A stretch of 64,000 nt of DNA, taken from contig CAZFCE010000015.1 of the NCBI GenBank assembly GCA_964517605.1, positions 1 through 64,000 of the forward strand, in the 5' to 3' direction. How positions within the stretch are numbered: the stretch's first letter is position 1; every line of letters starts with the position of its first letter. Of this stretch, positions 18,788 to 26,810 are shown in pieces. The translations under genes were made by a program, and so were the position numbers. The DNA comes from J095 sp964517605 (GTDB taxonomy: Bacteria > Chloroflexota > Anaerolineae > 4572-78 > J111). The notes beneath the pieces are model-generated. The model ran no database searches. It had not been told where the DNA came from and worked only from the letters and a program-made list of their open reading frames with translations.

Positions 18788-18859
18788 ATGGGTAAAGAGT
18801 TGGATTCTTTTAATCTCCTGTTCATATTATCTGTGTTAACTGGGGAAACAGGACGCAGG

Positions 18860-20722
18860 ATGCTTAATCAGATTAGTCAGGTTATTAAAACAGGTTCGGC
18901 CCGGCAGCCCAACCTCTGGCTGCCGTTAACGTTTGTGGCGTTAACCGGCGGCATGTTGGTGCTGCTGGTGTTCACCGTGCTGATTTATCAGCTTATTTTT
19001 TTGCAACGGGCTTACCCCGGCGTGTCCATTGCCGGAATGCCGGTGGGCGGGCTAACGCGCCCCGAAATTATGTCGGTGGTGAGCACCCGCACCCAGGAAC
19101 GGCTTAACCGGCCCATCACCATCCACACCGAAAACCAGCAGTGGACGTTTACCGGCCAACAACTGGGCATGCAGGTAGATGTGGCTGCCACCGCCGATAG
19201 CGCCTTTGGCATTGGCCGGCGCGGTAACCTGCTGGCCGATATTCTCACCCAGATTGCGCTGTATTCTCACCCGCAGGAAGTTGACCCCATTTTTCGGTAT
19301 GATACCGGCCCCACCAACGCGGTTTTGCAGCAACTCAGCCGCGTTATTGATTACCCGCCGCAAAATGCCCGCCTGCAAATCAACGCGGATGGCTCGGTGA
19401 ACGTTAGCCTGTCGCAGCGGGGGCGGCGGTTGCACCTGGGCGCCACGCAGCCGCTCATTGAGGCGGCCATTTTTGCCGATGGCCCGCAGGATATAGCCGC
19501 CTTTACCCAGCAGGTGCTGCCCAACATCAACACCGAAGATTTAGCGCCGCTGCAACAACAGGCCCGGTCGCTGTTGGCGCAGCCTTTCTCTTTTCGGATG
19601 GCCGATGATGCCGGCCCCCGCGAGTGGCAAATTTTGCCCAAAAGCCTGGCGGCCATGGTGAGCGTGCAGGAAGGTGTGGCTGCTAACGGCAAACCTCAAT
19701 TGAGCCTGGCGCTTGATTCGGCTAAATTGAGGCCGTACCTGGCCCAAATAACCAGCACCATTACCATTACTCCCCAGGATGCCCGGCTGCTTTTTAATGA
19801 CGAAACCAACCAGCTTGAAGTGCTGCAACCCAGCCACAGCGGTCGCCTGGTGGATATTACCGCCACGGTGCAACTGGTTTCGGCGGCGGTGGCGCAAGGC
19901 GCGCACCAGGTTGATTTGCCGGTGCAGATAATTTCGCCCACCGTTCCCAGCGATAACCCGGCGGCTTTGGGTATCATCGCCAAAGTGGCCGAGTCCACCT
20001 CGTACTTTAGCGGCTCCGGCGAAGGCCGGGTGCGCAATATCTCGCTGGCGGCCTCAAAATTTAACGGGGTGGTGGTGCCGCCCGGTGAAGTTTTCTCTTT
20101 TAACAACTATTTGGGGCCAATCACCACCGAAGCCGGTTACGATAACTCTTTTATTATTTTTGGCGACCGCACCGCCGTGGGCATTGGCGGCGGCGTGTGC
20201 CAGGTGAGCACCACCGCTTTTAGGGCGGCCCTGTACGGCGGCTTTGAACTGGTGGAACGCTGGGCGCACGGCTACCGGGTGGGCTGGTACGAAACCAACT
20301 CGGTGCCGGGGCTGGACGCCACCATTTACACCCCGGATGTTGATTTTAGATTCCGCAACGATACCGAGCATTATTTGCTCATTCAAACCGAAACCAACGT
20401 GGATGAGGGCACAGTCACGTTTAGATTTTACGGCACGCCCACCAACCGCGAAGTCACCGTTACCGACCCGGTGATTGAAAACATTACCAAACCCGCCCCG
20501 CCGCTGTACCAGGAAGATGCCACACTGCCGCCCGGCGTTATCAAACAGGTAGACTGGGCCAAAGAGGGGATGGACGTAACGGTTAATCGTGTGGTAAAAC
20601 AGGGAGACAAGATAATTCATCAGGATGAAATTGTGAGCCACTACCAACCCTGGCAGGCCGTGTACCACGTGGGGGCCGGCGCCAGAATTCCCGCCTCGGC
20701 CTTGCCCCGGAAAACCGGTTGA
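18860..20722 (+). CDS. VanW-family membrane-anchored envelope protein
   Basis: 620 aa. One membrane helix spans about residues 22-50, followed by two PG-binding-4-like regions (the first begins YPGVSIAGMPVGGLT). The VanW domain lies at about 390-530 (FNGVVVPPGEVFSFN, GIGGGVCQVSTT and ELVERWAHGY). A Pro-rich G5-less tail follows. VanW proteins are exported and associate with peptidoglycan; their biochemical role is unresolved. The start at 18860 follows from the promoter position. The gene ends 77 bp before the receiver-kinase gene. Confidence 0.9.
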   Translation: MLNQISQVIKTGSARQPNLWLPLTFVALTGGMLVLLVFTVLIYQLIFLQRAYPGVSIAGMPVGGLTRPEIMSVVSTRTQERLNRPITIHTENQQWTFTGQQLGMQVDVAATADSAFGIGRRGNLLADILTQIALYSHPQEVDPIFRYDTGPTNAVLQQLSRVIDYPPQNARLQINADGSVNVSLSQRGRRLHLGATQPLIEAAIFADGPQDIAAFTQQVLPNINTEDLAPLQQQARSLLAQPFSFRMADDAGPREWQILPKSLAAMVSVQEGVAANGKPQLSLALDSAKLRPYLAQITSTITITPQDARLLFNDETNQLEVLQPSHSGRLVDITATVQLVSAAVAQGAHQVDLPVQIISPTVPSDNPAALGIIAKVAESTSYFSGSGEGRVRNISLAASKFNGVVVPPGEVFSFNNYLGPITTEAGYDNSFIIFGDRTAVGIGGGVCQVSTTAFRAALYGGFELVERWAHGYRVGWYETNSVPGLDATIYTPDVDFRFRNDTEHYLLIQTETNVDEGTVTFRFYGTPTNREVTVTDPVIENITKPAPPLYQEDATLPPGVIKQVDWAKEGMDVTVNRVVKQGDKIIHQDEIVSHYQPWQAVYHVGAGARIPASALPRKTG

Positions 20723-20799
20723 ATTTTACAAAACAATAATCTGTTGTATCATCAATCACGCGAGCCAAGCGCCGCTAACTGGCTCAAGGAGAGATATTC

Positions 20800-22491
20800 T
20801 TGGCTGGCGAAACCGTACTGGCGGTTGATGACCGCGCCGATAGCATAAAATTTTTACGCGAGTACGTGCTGGAACCCAACGGTTATCGCATGCAGCATGC
20901 CCGCGATGGTTCTGACGCGCTAAAGATTGTCCTCTCCAAAAAGGTTGACCTCATCATCTCTGATTTGGTAATGCCCAAAATGGGCGGCCTGGAACTGTTA
21001 GAGGCGCTGCGCGACCGCGACCTTGACATCCCCGTAATTTTAATGACCTTCCACGGCTCCGAAGGCACCGCCGTGCGCGCCTTTAGGTTGGGCGCCCGCG
21101 ATTACATCATCAAACCCTTTGCCATTGACGAAATGCTCAACGCCATCAACCGCGCCCTGAGCGAATCACGGTTGCGGCAAGAACGCGACCGCCTGACCCA
21201 AACCGTGCTAAAAATTAACCAGCAGCTAGAAAACCGCGTGCAAGAACTGCGGTTTTTGTACGGCATTGGCCGCTCGGTCACGTCGCTGCAAGAGTTGCAG
21301 CAAATCCTCAACCGGATTGTTGAAGCGGCGGCGTACCTCACCAAAGCCGAAGAAAGCTCGCTGATGCTGATTGATGAACAAACCGGCGAGTTGTACCTGC
21401 GGGCCGCGCGCGGCATCAACGAGCGCAACGCCACCAGCTTTCGCATTAAAATGCACGATAGCATTGCCGGGCAGGTGGTGCAATCTGGCCGCCCGGTGAT
21501 GATTGGCGGGTTAAACCAGGATGATTCGTTCAAAGTAAAAACCGGCTATTTTGTAAAATCGCTGTTAAATGTGCCGCTCAAGGTAAAAGACCGGGTGATT
21601 GGCGTGCTGGCGGTTAATAACCGGAACGCCGTTAAAGCCTTTTCTGAACGCCACCTTAACCTGTTGATGGCCCTGGCCGATTACGCCAGCGTGGCCATTG
21701 AAAACGCGCGGTTGTACGCCCGCCTCGCCTCGGATGTTGACCGGGCCGAACAATCGAGCCGCGAACTGGAGCATCTGGTTGAAGCCCGCACCACGGCGCT
21801 ACGGGCGGCCAACACCCAGTTGCTCAAATCCGAAAAACTGGCGGCGCTGGGCTACATGGCCGCCGGCGTGGTCAACGAAATGAACACGCCCATTAACAAC
21901 GCCCTGGATCATCTGCAAAAATTTCAAAACCAAACCGCGCTGCCGTATCGCAATATGATTGCTTCGCTGGAGCGCGATTTACTGCAATGCCGCCAAACCA
22001 TTGACAGCCTGCTCAACTTTTCGGGCCGGCAGCCCTACCAACTGCATCCCGTTTACCTTAACGATGTGATTCAGGCGGCGTGGGCGCGGTATGTTGAGCT
22101 TCAACCGGCGGCGTTGGCGCTGGATTTTGTGAGCGGGCTGGACCCCCAATTGCCGCTGATTATGGCCGATGGCAAACAACTGGAGCAAGCCCTGTTTTAT
22201 TTGATAAAAAACGCCTGTGCCTCAATGCCGGCGGGCGGCACGCTGCGCGTTACCACCCGGTCGGTGGGCGTTCACGTGCAACTCATCATCACCGATACTG
22301 GCCCCGGCCTTTCGCCCGAAGACATCCGCCACATTTTTGACCCGTTTTACGCGCCAAACCCCCAGCGGGCGCACGGGCTGGATTTATCCATCACCCAGGC
22401 CATCATCGAGCGGCACCACGGCACCATCGAGGTGGAAAGCCAGGTGGGGCAGGGCGCTACTTTTACCATTCAACTGCCGCGCAAAGATTAA
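20800..22491 (+). CDS. Receiver-GAF-histidine-kinase-like protein with degenerate kinase core
   Basis: 563 aa. An N-terminal receiver domain (residues about 5-120) has phospho-acceptor Asp55 in ISDLVMP and Lys105 in YIIKPF. A GAF domain spans about 150-300, then a short coiled coil, then a dimerisation/ATPase core at 340-560. The H-box reads VVNEMNTPINN: the phospho-acceptor His is Asn359. The N-box (YLIKNACASM) and G1 (DTGPGLSPED) remain, but the G2 box reads AHGLDLS instead of GTGLGLS. It is probably a phosphorylated receiver that regulates via GAF, or a pseudokinase. The TTG start is supported by AAGGAGAG. Soluble, with no membrane helices. Confidence 0.85.
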   Translation: MAGETVLAVDDRADSIKFLREYVLEPNGYRMQHARDGSDALKIVLSKKVDLIISDLVMPKMGGLELLEALRDRDLDIPVILMTFHGSEGTAVRAFRLGARDYIIKPFAIDEMLNAINRALSESRLRQERDRLTQTVLKINQQLENRVQELRFLYGIGRSVTSLQELQQILNRIVEAAAYLTKAEESSLMLIDEQTGELYLRAARGINERNATSFRIKMHDSIAGQVVQSGRPVMIGGLNQDDSFKVKTGYFVKSLLNVPLKVKDRVIGVLAVNNRNAVKAFSERHLNLLMALADYASVAIENARLYARLASDVDRAEQSSRELEHLVEARTTALRAANTQLLKSEKLAALGYMAAGVVNEMNTPINNALDHLQKFQNQTALPYRNMIASLERDLLQCRQTIDSLLNFSGRQPYQLHPVYLNDVIQAAWARYVELQPAALALDFVSGLDPQLPLIMADGKQLEQALFYLIKNACASMPAGGTLRVTTRSVGVHVQLIITDTGPGLSPEDIRHIFDPFYAPNPQRAHGLDLSITQAIIERHHGTIEVESQVGQGATFTIQLPRKD

Positions 22492-22517
22492 CCCGCCGCC
22501 GGGTTGGTGTTGGTAGC

Positions 22518-22551
22518 AGCACACCGCCGCCGCGCCGTGTGCTGTTTTTTT
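22518..22551 (+). terminator. Intrinsic terminator, left copy of a duplicated sequence
   Basis: AGCACAC pairs with GTGTGCT across a GC-rich 12-nt loop, followed by a T7 run. The same hairpin recurs near 24742-24773, in front of the DNA-glycosylase gene. Confidence 0.8.
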
Positions 22552-22582
22552 GTTCAAAATAATGCAAATTGATTGGCCAACC
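22519..22582 (+). repeat. Left direct repeat bracketing the accessory island
   Basis: This copy contains the terminator hairpin, then ATGCAAATTGAT at 22562-22573 and TGGCCAACC at 22574-22582. The right copy (24741-24821) has the same blocks in the same order, with a ribosome-binding site (AAGGAGAAG) and eight extra bases between them. The left copy is therefore a deleted relic of the start of the glycosylase gene now at 24794. Confidence 0.75.
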
Positions 22583-22665
22583 AGGGCAGCCTGCCCAACC
22601 CCGCCGGCGGAGCGCCCACCGCGCCGCAGGCGCTCAATCGCTACGCGGCCACATCGCTGGGGTAG

Positions 22666-23430
22666 GTGGGGGTCGGTGAGGGGGCGGGGCGGGATCCGTT
22701 TAGTGATCCCGTTGCCTCAAATATTGGTAAATCAGCGATGGCGGTTGCTTTATCAGAGAGTTGGCAAGCCGGAGTGGTAAACGGGCTGGCAGCCTACCAT
22801 CGGGCCTCTTTTCGGCAAACAGCCATTTGGGCAACCCGGTCAACCCGGGTACCGATTAGTCAATCTGTAGATGATGCAATCCTCAATATAGGCACGGCTG
22901 GCGCATTGCTCAAGGATTTGGTTGGTGCGCCTCCCGGTTCGTCGCGAGCAGAGTTTTTTGATTTGGGGTATCAGTGGTTCTTGTTGGCCGGACGCTGGAA
23001 CTCGCGCTTTGAAACAGAGCGATTCATAAGCGGATATGTGATGCGGCATCAGTATCCGGGGGGGCGGATAGCCGGCAAGTTGGGCCTTTGGTTTGCCGAT
23101 GCAGGCAAGGAAGTTGTTAGTGGTGCGATTGGTTTGGGTGTTGATGTCGGTTATCAAGCCTGGATGGATGCCGGAAATCCTTATCTAACGAGGGAACAAT
23201 TCGTTGGTAGGTTATATGTAGCTGGAGGTGGATCGATAGCAAGTTTTACAGGCGGTCTCGCCGGAGAGTTTATTGCTGTTAGTGGGTTGGGTTTGGGGAC
23301 TGGTCCGGCAGGTTGGGTAGCAATAGGTACTGCTATAGGCGTTGCAATATTTTGGGATGTTGCAATAGCCCCGACCATTTATAATATCGCTGGCTTGAAT
23401 CCGAAACGGAATCTGACCCCTCTACAATAA
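22666..23430 (+). CDS. Orphan, possibly toxin-like protein with glycine-rich hydrophobic C-terminus
   Basis: Up to 254 aa from GTG 22666; ATG 22738 is an alternative and neither start has a clear ribosome-binding site. No family is recognised. The N-terminal half is mixed. The C-terminal ~80 residues are Gly/Ala-rich and hydrophobic (ASFTGGLAGEFIAV, GPAGWVAIGTAIGVAIFWDV), a style seen at the tips of polymorphic toxins. Just upstream, 22575-22662 read in another frame gives TAPQALNRYA, which resembles the end of an Rhs core. A small membrane-protein gene follows after 16 bp. A toxin/immunity arrangement is a guess from layout; codon use is less GC-rich than in neighbours. Confidence 0.5.
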   Translation: MGVGEGAGRDPFSDPVASNIGKSAMAVALSESWQAGVVNGLAAYHRASFRQTAIWATRSTRVPISQSVDDAILNIGTAGALLKDLVGAPPGSSRAEFFDLGYQWFLLAGRWNSRFETERFISGYVMRHQYPGGRIAGKLGLWFADAGKEVVSGAIGLGVDVGYQAWMDAGNPYLTREQFVGRLYVAGGGSIASFTGGLAGEFIAVSGLGLGTGPAGWVAIGTAIGVAIFWDVAIAPTIYNIAGLNPKRNLTPLQ

Positions 23431-23446
23431 ATCAAGGATAATCACA

Positions 23447-23911
23447 ATGAATATTGATGACAGAGTTGGATTTCTGATAACACTGGTCAGTATTGGTATA
23501 GGGTTCTTATTACTTGGCATCAGTGTGAGACTGGGTAGGTTTAAGTCTTGGTGGTTATTGAAATTTAATCCGATTGTACCTGAAATTGGTGCTTATCTTG
23601 GCATACCAGCAAGTATTACATTTTTTGTGTGGGCTTCAATTGCGTTTTTTTCTGATGTGGATACCCGAAGACAAATATTCGTTTATTGTGGGGGGCCTTC
23701 ATTAATTGTGACATTCCTCCTTTCTATTTGGCGTCCTCGATGGTTGGCCCCGAAATGGTTACTATGGTTAGAGGATTATCACAATGACGTTCTGCCCTTG
23801 CTTAAAAAAGAGGCCCAACATATGGGAGGGCGTGAATGGGAAGATCGCGTTTACACTCAAGCCGATTTAGAACAATGGGTGGCCGAAGTGCGGCGCAAGC
23901 ACGGGCTGTGA
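23447..23911 (+). CDS. Small membrane protein, possible immunity partner
   Basis: 154 aa with three hydrophobic segments at about residues 8-28, 48-68 and 76-94, then a soluble basic/acidic tail (LLKKEAQHMGGREWEDR). The family is not recognised. The sequence is AT-rich compared with flanking housekeeping genes. It follows the 254-aa gene by 16 bp in the same direction, with AAGGATAATCACA before the ATG, so the two are probably co-expressed. Membrane immunity proteins are typical for pore-forming toxins, but this role is inferred from position only. Confidence 0.6.
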   Translation: MNIDDRVGFLITLVSIGIGFLLLGISVRLGRFKSWWLLKFNPIVPEIGAYLGIPASITFFVWASIAFFSDVDTRRQIFVYCGGPSLIVTFLLSIWRPRWLAPKWLLWLEDYHNDVLPLLKKEAQHMGGREWEDRVYTQADLEQWVAEVRRKHGL

Positions 23912-23945
23912 GGATGCCCCCCTAATCCCCCAAAGGGGGGAATGC

Positions 23946-24285
23946 GGTAGTGGTGGCAGTGGAGTTTTTGCCGTTAACCATTCACCATTGGCAATTCACC
24001 ATTCACCATTCACCATTACCCCGGCGCGCCCGCCGTGCCGCAGGCGCTCAATCGCTACGCGGCTACGTCGCTGGGGCCGGCCCCCTCCCGTCCCCCAAAG
24101 GGGGAAGCCGGTAGCGGTGGCAGTGGAGTTTTTGCCGTTAACCATTCACCATTGGCAATTCACCATTCACCATTCACCATTACCCCGGCGCGCCCGCCGT
24201 GCCGCAGGCGCTCAATCGCTACGCGGCTACGTCGCTGGGGCCGGCCCCCTCCCGTCCCCCAAAGGGGGAAGCCGGTAGCGGTGGC
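23946..24285. repeat. 164-bp tandem repeat (two full units plus a stub)
   Basis: Units are 23946-24109 and 24110-24273, and a third begins at 24274. They differ by only a few bases. Each holds heptamer runs of ATTCACC, a ~42-bp GC-rich block also present at 22621-22662, and a C-run/G-run palindrome. This repeat, with the short flanks, fills the 23912-24311 gap; no gene is seen there. Confidence 0.92.
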
Positions 24286-24311
24286 GGGGTTTAACTGTGG
24301 AGAAAATGAGT

Positions 24312-24683
24312 ATGTCGGATTTCAAACCCGAATACCCCTCACCGCCGGAGGTGCGCCGGCGAGCCAAGGAACTTCGCTGGCCGTTGACCCCGGCGGAGGC
24401 GGTTTTGTGGGCACGATTGAGCAACAAACAACTGCGCGGCCTCAAATTCCGGCGGCAGCATCCGTTGCGCCACTTCATTCTGGATTTTTACTGCCACGCG
24501 CATCGGCTGGTGGTAGAGGTAGACGGGGAAGTGCATCAATTTCAGCAACCTTACGATCAGGCGCGAACGGACTGGCTGGAACAACACGGATTCAAGGTTT
24601 TGCGGTTTGACAATCAGGTTGTGTTGAAAAATACGGCAGAGGTTTTGCGTCAAATTGTTCGGGAATGCGGGATAGATGATTGA
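24312..24683 (+). CDS. DUF559 endonuclease-domain protein (VSR-like fold)
   Basis: 123 aa. Motifs are LTPAEAVLWARLSN, GLKFRRQHPL, then ILDFYC with an acidic residue and VVEVDGEVHQ, followed by RTDWLEQHGFKVLRFDN. These form the PD-(D/E)xK-type core (Asp, Glu-x-Asp-like) expected of the DUF559/VSR-like endonuclease family. The cellular role of this family is not established. ATG 24312 is preferred because GGAG lies 9 nt upstream; GTG 24297 and ATG 24306 are alternatives. The gene sits within repeats inside the accessory island. Confidence 0.88.
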   Translation: MSDFKPEYPSPPEVRRRAKELRWPLTPAEAVLWARLSNKQLRGLKFRRQHPLRHFILDFYCHAHRLVVEVDGEVHQFQQPYDQARTDWLEQHGFKVLRFDNQVVLKNTAEVLRQIVRECGIDD

Positions 24684-24740
24684 TTTTGCCGGTTTTTCCT
24701 CACAAAGAGAACCAAAATTCCTCCCTTGGGGGTTAGGGGG

Positions 24741-24821
24741 GCACACCGCCGCCGCGCCGTGTGCTGTTTTTTATTCAAAAAAGGAGAAGCGTAATGCAAA
24801 TTGATGAAATTTTGGCCAACC
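24741..24821 (+). repeat. Right direct repeat bracketing the accessory island
   Basis: The terminator hairpin (GCACAC/GTGTGC plus T6), the ribosome-binding site AAGGAGAAG and the first codons of the glycosylase gene. It is the intact counterpart of the relic at 22519-22582. Confidence 0.75.
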
Positions 24822-25477
24822 TGAAACAACAGGCCAACCCCGAAGCCGTTGCCGGTATGGCCCGGTTTGGCATTCGGGGGCAGGTGGTGTATGGCATTTC
24901 GTTGCCAACCCTGCGCGCTTTGGCCAAATCAATTGGCCGCAACCACGAGTTGGCCCAGCAACTTTGGGACTCCGGGGTGCATGAAGCCCAGCTTTTGGCC
25001 ACGCTGGTTGATGTTCCCGCCAGCGTTACCACCGCTCAAATGGAGCGGTGGGTGGCCGAATTTGATTCTTGGGACGTATGCGATCAATGTTGCAGCAATT
25101 TATTTGGCGAAACGCCGTTTGCCGGCCAAAAAATCAGCGAGTGGACGGAACGGGACGAGGAATTTGTAAAACGCGCCGGTTTTGTGCTGATGGCGGTGCT
25201 GGCCGTGCACGATAAAAAGGCTCCCAACGCCCAATTTGAAGCCTATTTGCCGGTAATCGCCCGGCACGCCCAAGATGAACGGAACTTTGTGAAAAAGGCA
25301 GTCAACTGGGCGCTACGGCAAATTGGCAAGCGCAATTTAGGTTTAAATGCCAGCGCCGTGGCGGCGGCTCAAACCATTGCCGCGCAAAACTCAAAAAGCG
25401 CCCGCTGGGTGGCCAAAGACGCGCTGCGCGAGCTGACCAGCCCGGCGGTGCAGGCGCGTTTAAAAAACAAAACGTGA
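24794..25477 (+). CDS. AlkD-like DNA alkylation repair protein (HEAT-repeat glycosylase)
   Basis: 227 aa, all alpha-helical. Family signatures in order are YGISLPTLRALAKSIG, HEAQLLATLVDVP, the DNA-binding signature FDSWDVCDQCCSNLF (Trp and Asp), and NFVKKAVNWALRQIGKRN. AlkD-type enzymes excise cationic alkylpurines without base flipping. ATG 24794 is fixed by AAGGAGAAGC. A relic of this gene's start lies at 22562, beyond the island. The stop codon is inside a perfect hairpin shared with the convergent bioY gene. Confidence 0.93.
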   Translation: MQIDEILANLKQQANPEAVAGMARFGIRGQVVYGISLPTLRALAKSIGRNHELAQQLWDSGVHEAQLLATLVDVPASVTTAQMERWVAEFDSWDVCDQCCSNLFGETPFAGQKISEWTERDEEFVKRAGFVLMAVLAVHDKKAPNAQFEAYLPVIARHAQDERNFVKKAVNWALRQIGKRNLGLNASAVAAAQTIAAQNSKSARWVAKDALRELTSPAVQARLKNKT

Positions 25478-25500
25478 AATGCGCCCTCGCATTTCACGTT
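25471..25500. terminator. Perfect 13-bp hairpin between convergent genes
   Basis: AACGTGAAATGCG pairs with CGCATTTCACGTT around CCCT. It contains the glycosylase stop codon and no strong T-run follows. It is probably a bidirectional terminator or an RNA 3'-end stabiliser. Confidence 0.7.
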
Positions 25501-25540
25501 AGTTGATTATTTTATTATTCGGGCTAACTAAAGGTTAGCG

Positions 25541-26098
25541 TTAGCGCACAAACAGGCGTTTGCCGCTTTCGGTTACGCCGGCAGCCACCGCCGCTTTGCC
25601 CAGATCAATTAAAATAAAGGGCACAACGCCGGCCGTCCAGGCGGTTTGCCAGCTACCCAGCACAATGGCCAGCCAGCTTGCGCCAACGGTGTAAATTACC
25701 AGCACACCGGTGATGGCGGCCACAAAGTTTCCCCACCAGCTTTGGCGGGCAAAGCGTTCGGCCAGGTAGCCGGCCACAAAAGCCGCCGGCGCAAAGCCGA
25801 TCAAATAGCCGGCGGTGGGGCCAAAAAAGGCCACCGGGCCAACGCCGTTGGCGTCTACGGGCATGCCCAGAGCAATCATGCTCAGGTAGCCCAATTGAGC
25901 CAGCGCGCCACCGCGAGCGCCCAAAACCAACCCGGATAACACCACCGCCAGCGTTTGCAGCGTAATTGGCACCGGCGTAAACGGCAGGTAAATGGTGATT
26001 TTGGCCGTTAGCGCAGTGAGGATGGCAAACACCGAAACTGCGGCGATGCTGCGCCAGATGGTCTGGTTAAAGTAAAGGGTAAATGATTTGGTTTGCAT
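25541..26098 (-). CDS. bioY: BioY, biotin transporter S component
   Basis: 185 aa with six hydrophobic segments. Family features are the N-terminal TALTAKITIYLPFTPVPITLQ, the central GARGGALAQLGYLS, and GPTAGYLIGF. BioY is the substrate-binding S component of ECF biotin transporters and can act with shared energy-coupling proteins; none are encoded here. ATG 26098 is supported by AGGAGAAAG upstream; an in-frame start 12 codons earlier is less likely. It would supply biotin for the carrier protein at 11739-12146. Confidence 0.95.
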   Translation of the reverse strand: MQTKSFTLYFNQTIWRSIAAVSVFAILTALTAKITIYLPFTPVPITLQTLAVVLSGLVLGARGGALAQLGYLSMIALGMPVDANGVGPVAFFGPTAGYLIGFAPAAFVAGYLAERFARQSWWGNFVAAITGVLVIYTVGASWLAIVLGSWQTAWTAGVVPFILIDLGKAAVAAGVTESGKRLFVR

Positions 26099-26154
26099 AA
26101 ACTTTCTCCTATTGAAATATAAACACTCCGGCAATAAACCTTATCACCGGGAAT

Positions 26155-26170
26155 GGTTTGTTAACACACC
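26155..26170. promoter_or_regulatory. Near-palindrome upstream of bioY
   Basis: GGTTTGTTAACACACC is a 16-bp palindrome with one mismatched pair, 57 bp before the bioY start. It could be an operator, for example for a biotin repressor. No binding protein is known from this window. Confidence 0.35.
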
Positions 26171-26215
26171 CAACAGCCTGCCATAACCTGATGCGTAACG
26201 GATGGCAATAATGGC

Positions 26216-26605
26216 TTAATCCTTGAATTTACGGTTTTTGGAGACTGGTCTGTCTGCTCGCTTGTAGCGATTCTTTTTGAGGGAAATCGGCATTGCAATA
26301 TCAACTTCGATGGGATCAATGCTGATTACCTCTAACTCAGTTTTACAGTTGGTGCATGTAACGGGTTGGCCTACATGCGGGCTACTCCCCAACCAGATGG
26401 GTTCTTCGCAGTCCGGGCAACCTACCTCAATGTTCATCCGTTTTTTTTGCTGCACAGAGACAAGAGTTAGTTCGTTATCGCCGTTATCTGAGTTTTTGAT
26501 AACCAGGGTGGTTCGACAACTGGGGCAAACTATCCGTTGGCCTACTAATTGTCGCGCTCCAAACTTAATGGGAAATTCGCATTCTGGGCAGGAAACTCCC
26601 TTCAT
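26216..26605 (-). CDS. Tandem zinc-ribbon protein (LysW-like ribbons)
   Basis: 129 aa with two similar Cys4 ribbons. The first is CPECEFPI plus CPSCRTTLVI (residues about 6-37); the second is CPDCEEPI plus CTNCKTELEV (about 63-93). A basic tail follows (KKNRYKRADRPVSKNRKFKD). Each ribbon resembles the zinc part of LysW amino-group carriers, but the C-terminal EDWGE attachment motif is absent, so carrier function is unlikely. The protein is probably a metal-binding adaptor or nucleic-acid-associated protein. The ATG has AGGACAGG upstream. Confidence 0.7.
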   Translation of the reverse strand: MKGVSCPECEFPIKFGARQLVGQRIVCPSCRTTLVIKNSDNGDNELTLVSVQQKKRMNIEVGCPDCEEPIWLGSSPHVGQPVTCTNCKTELEVISIDPIEVDIAMPISLKKNRYKRADRPVSKNRKFKD

Positions 26606-26810
26606 CTTGTTAACCTGTCCTTCACTCCGTAAAACAAATCAAAACTAGCGTACATGATATAGGTTTTGTAATTTCACACAAATGTAAATACTCGTGTTGG
26701 GTTTTGTGGGCGGCCAATTTTTTATGACCGGTGGCATATGTATTCCTCCCCTGCGGGGCCATACCTGTAGAAAACCAGCGGGGATAACCTGAACAATTAC
26801 CAAGTATAAG

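Larger units (their letters stand above)
23915..24743 (+). mobile_element. Putative small DUF559 element with imperfect terminal inverted repeats
   Basis: The left edge 23915-23943 (CCCCCCTAATCCCCC, then AAAGGGGGGAAT) matches the reverse complement of the right edge 24717-24743 (CCCCCCCTAACCCCC, then AAGGGAGGAAT). Between the edges lie a 164-bp tandem repeat and a DUF559 nuclease gene. DUF559 genes in other bacteria are often accompanied by similar C-run/G-run palindromes. No target-site duplication could be assigned, and mobility is inferred. Confidence 0.45.

Noticed and set aside
18788..18859. Earlier in-frame start for the VanW protein
   Set aside because: ATG 18788 directly follows the -10 box of a near-consensus promoter and would precede the transcript start.
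23946..24285. Direct repeats as a CRISPR array
   Set aside because: Units are 164 bp and contiguous with no unique spacers, and no cas genes are present.
24035..24610. 191-codon frame through the tandem repeat
   Set aside because: It reads through the repeats and then overlaps the DUF559 gene in another frame, so it is not a gene; only its opening resemblance to an Rhs core was kept as a remark.
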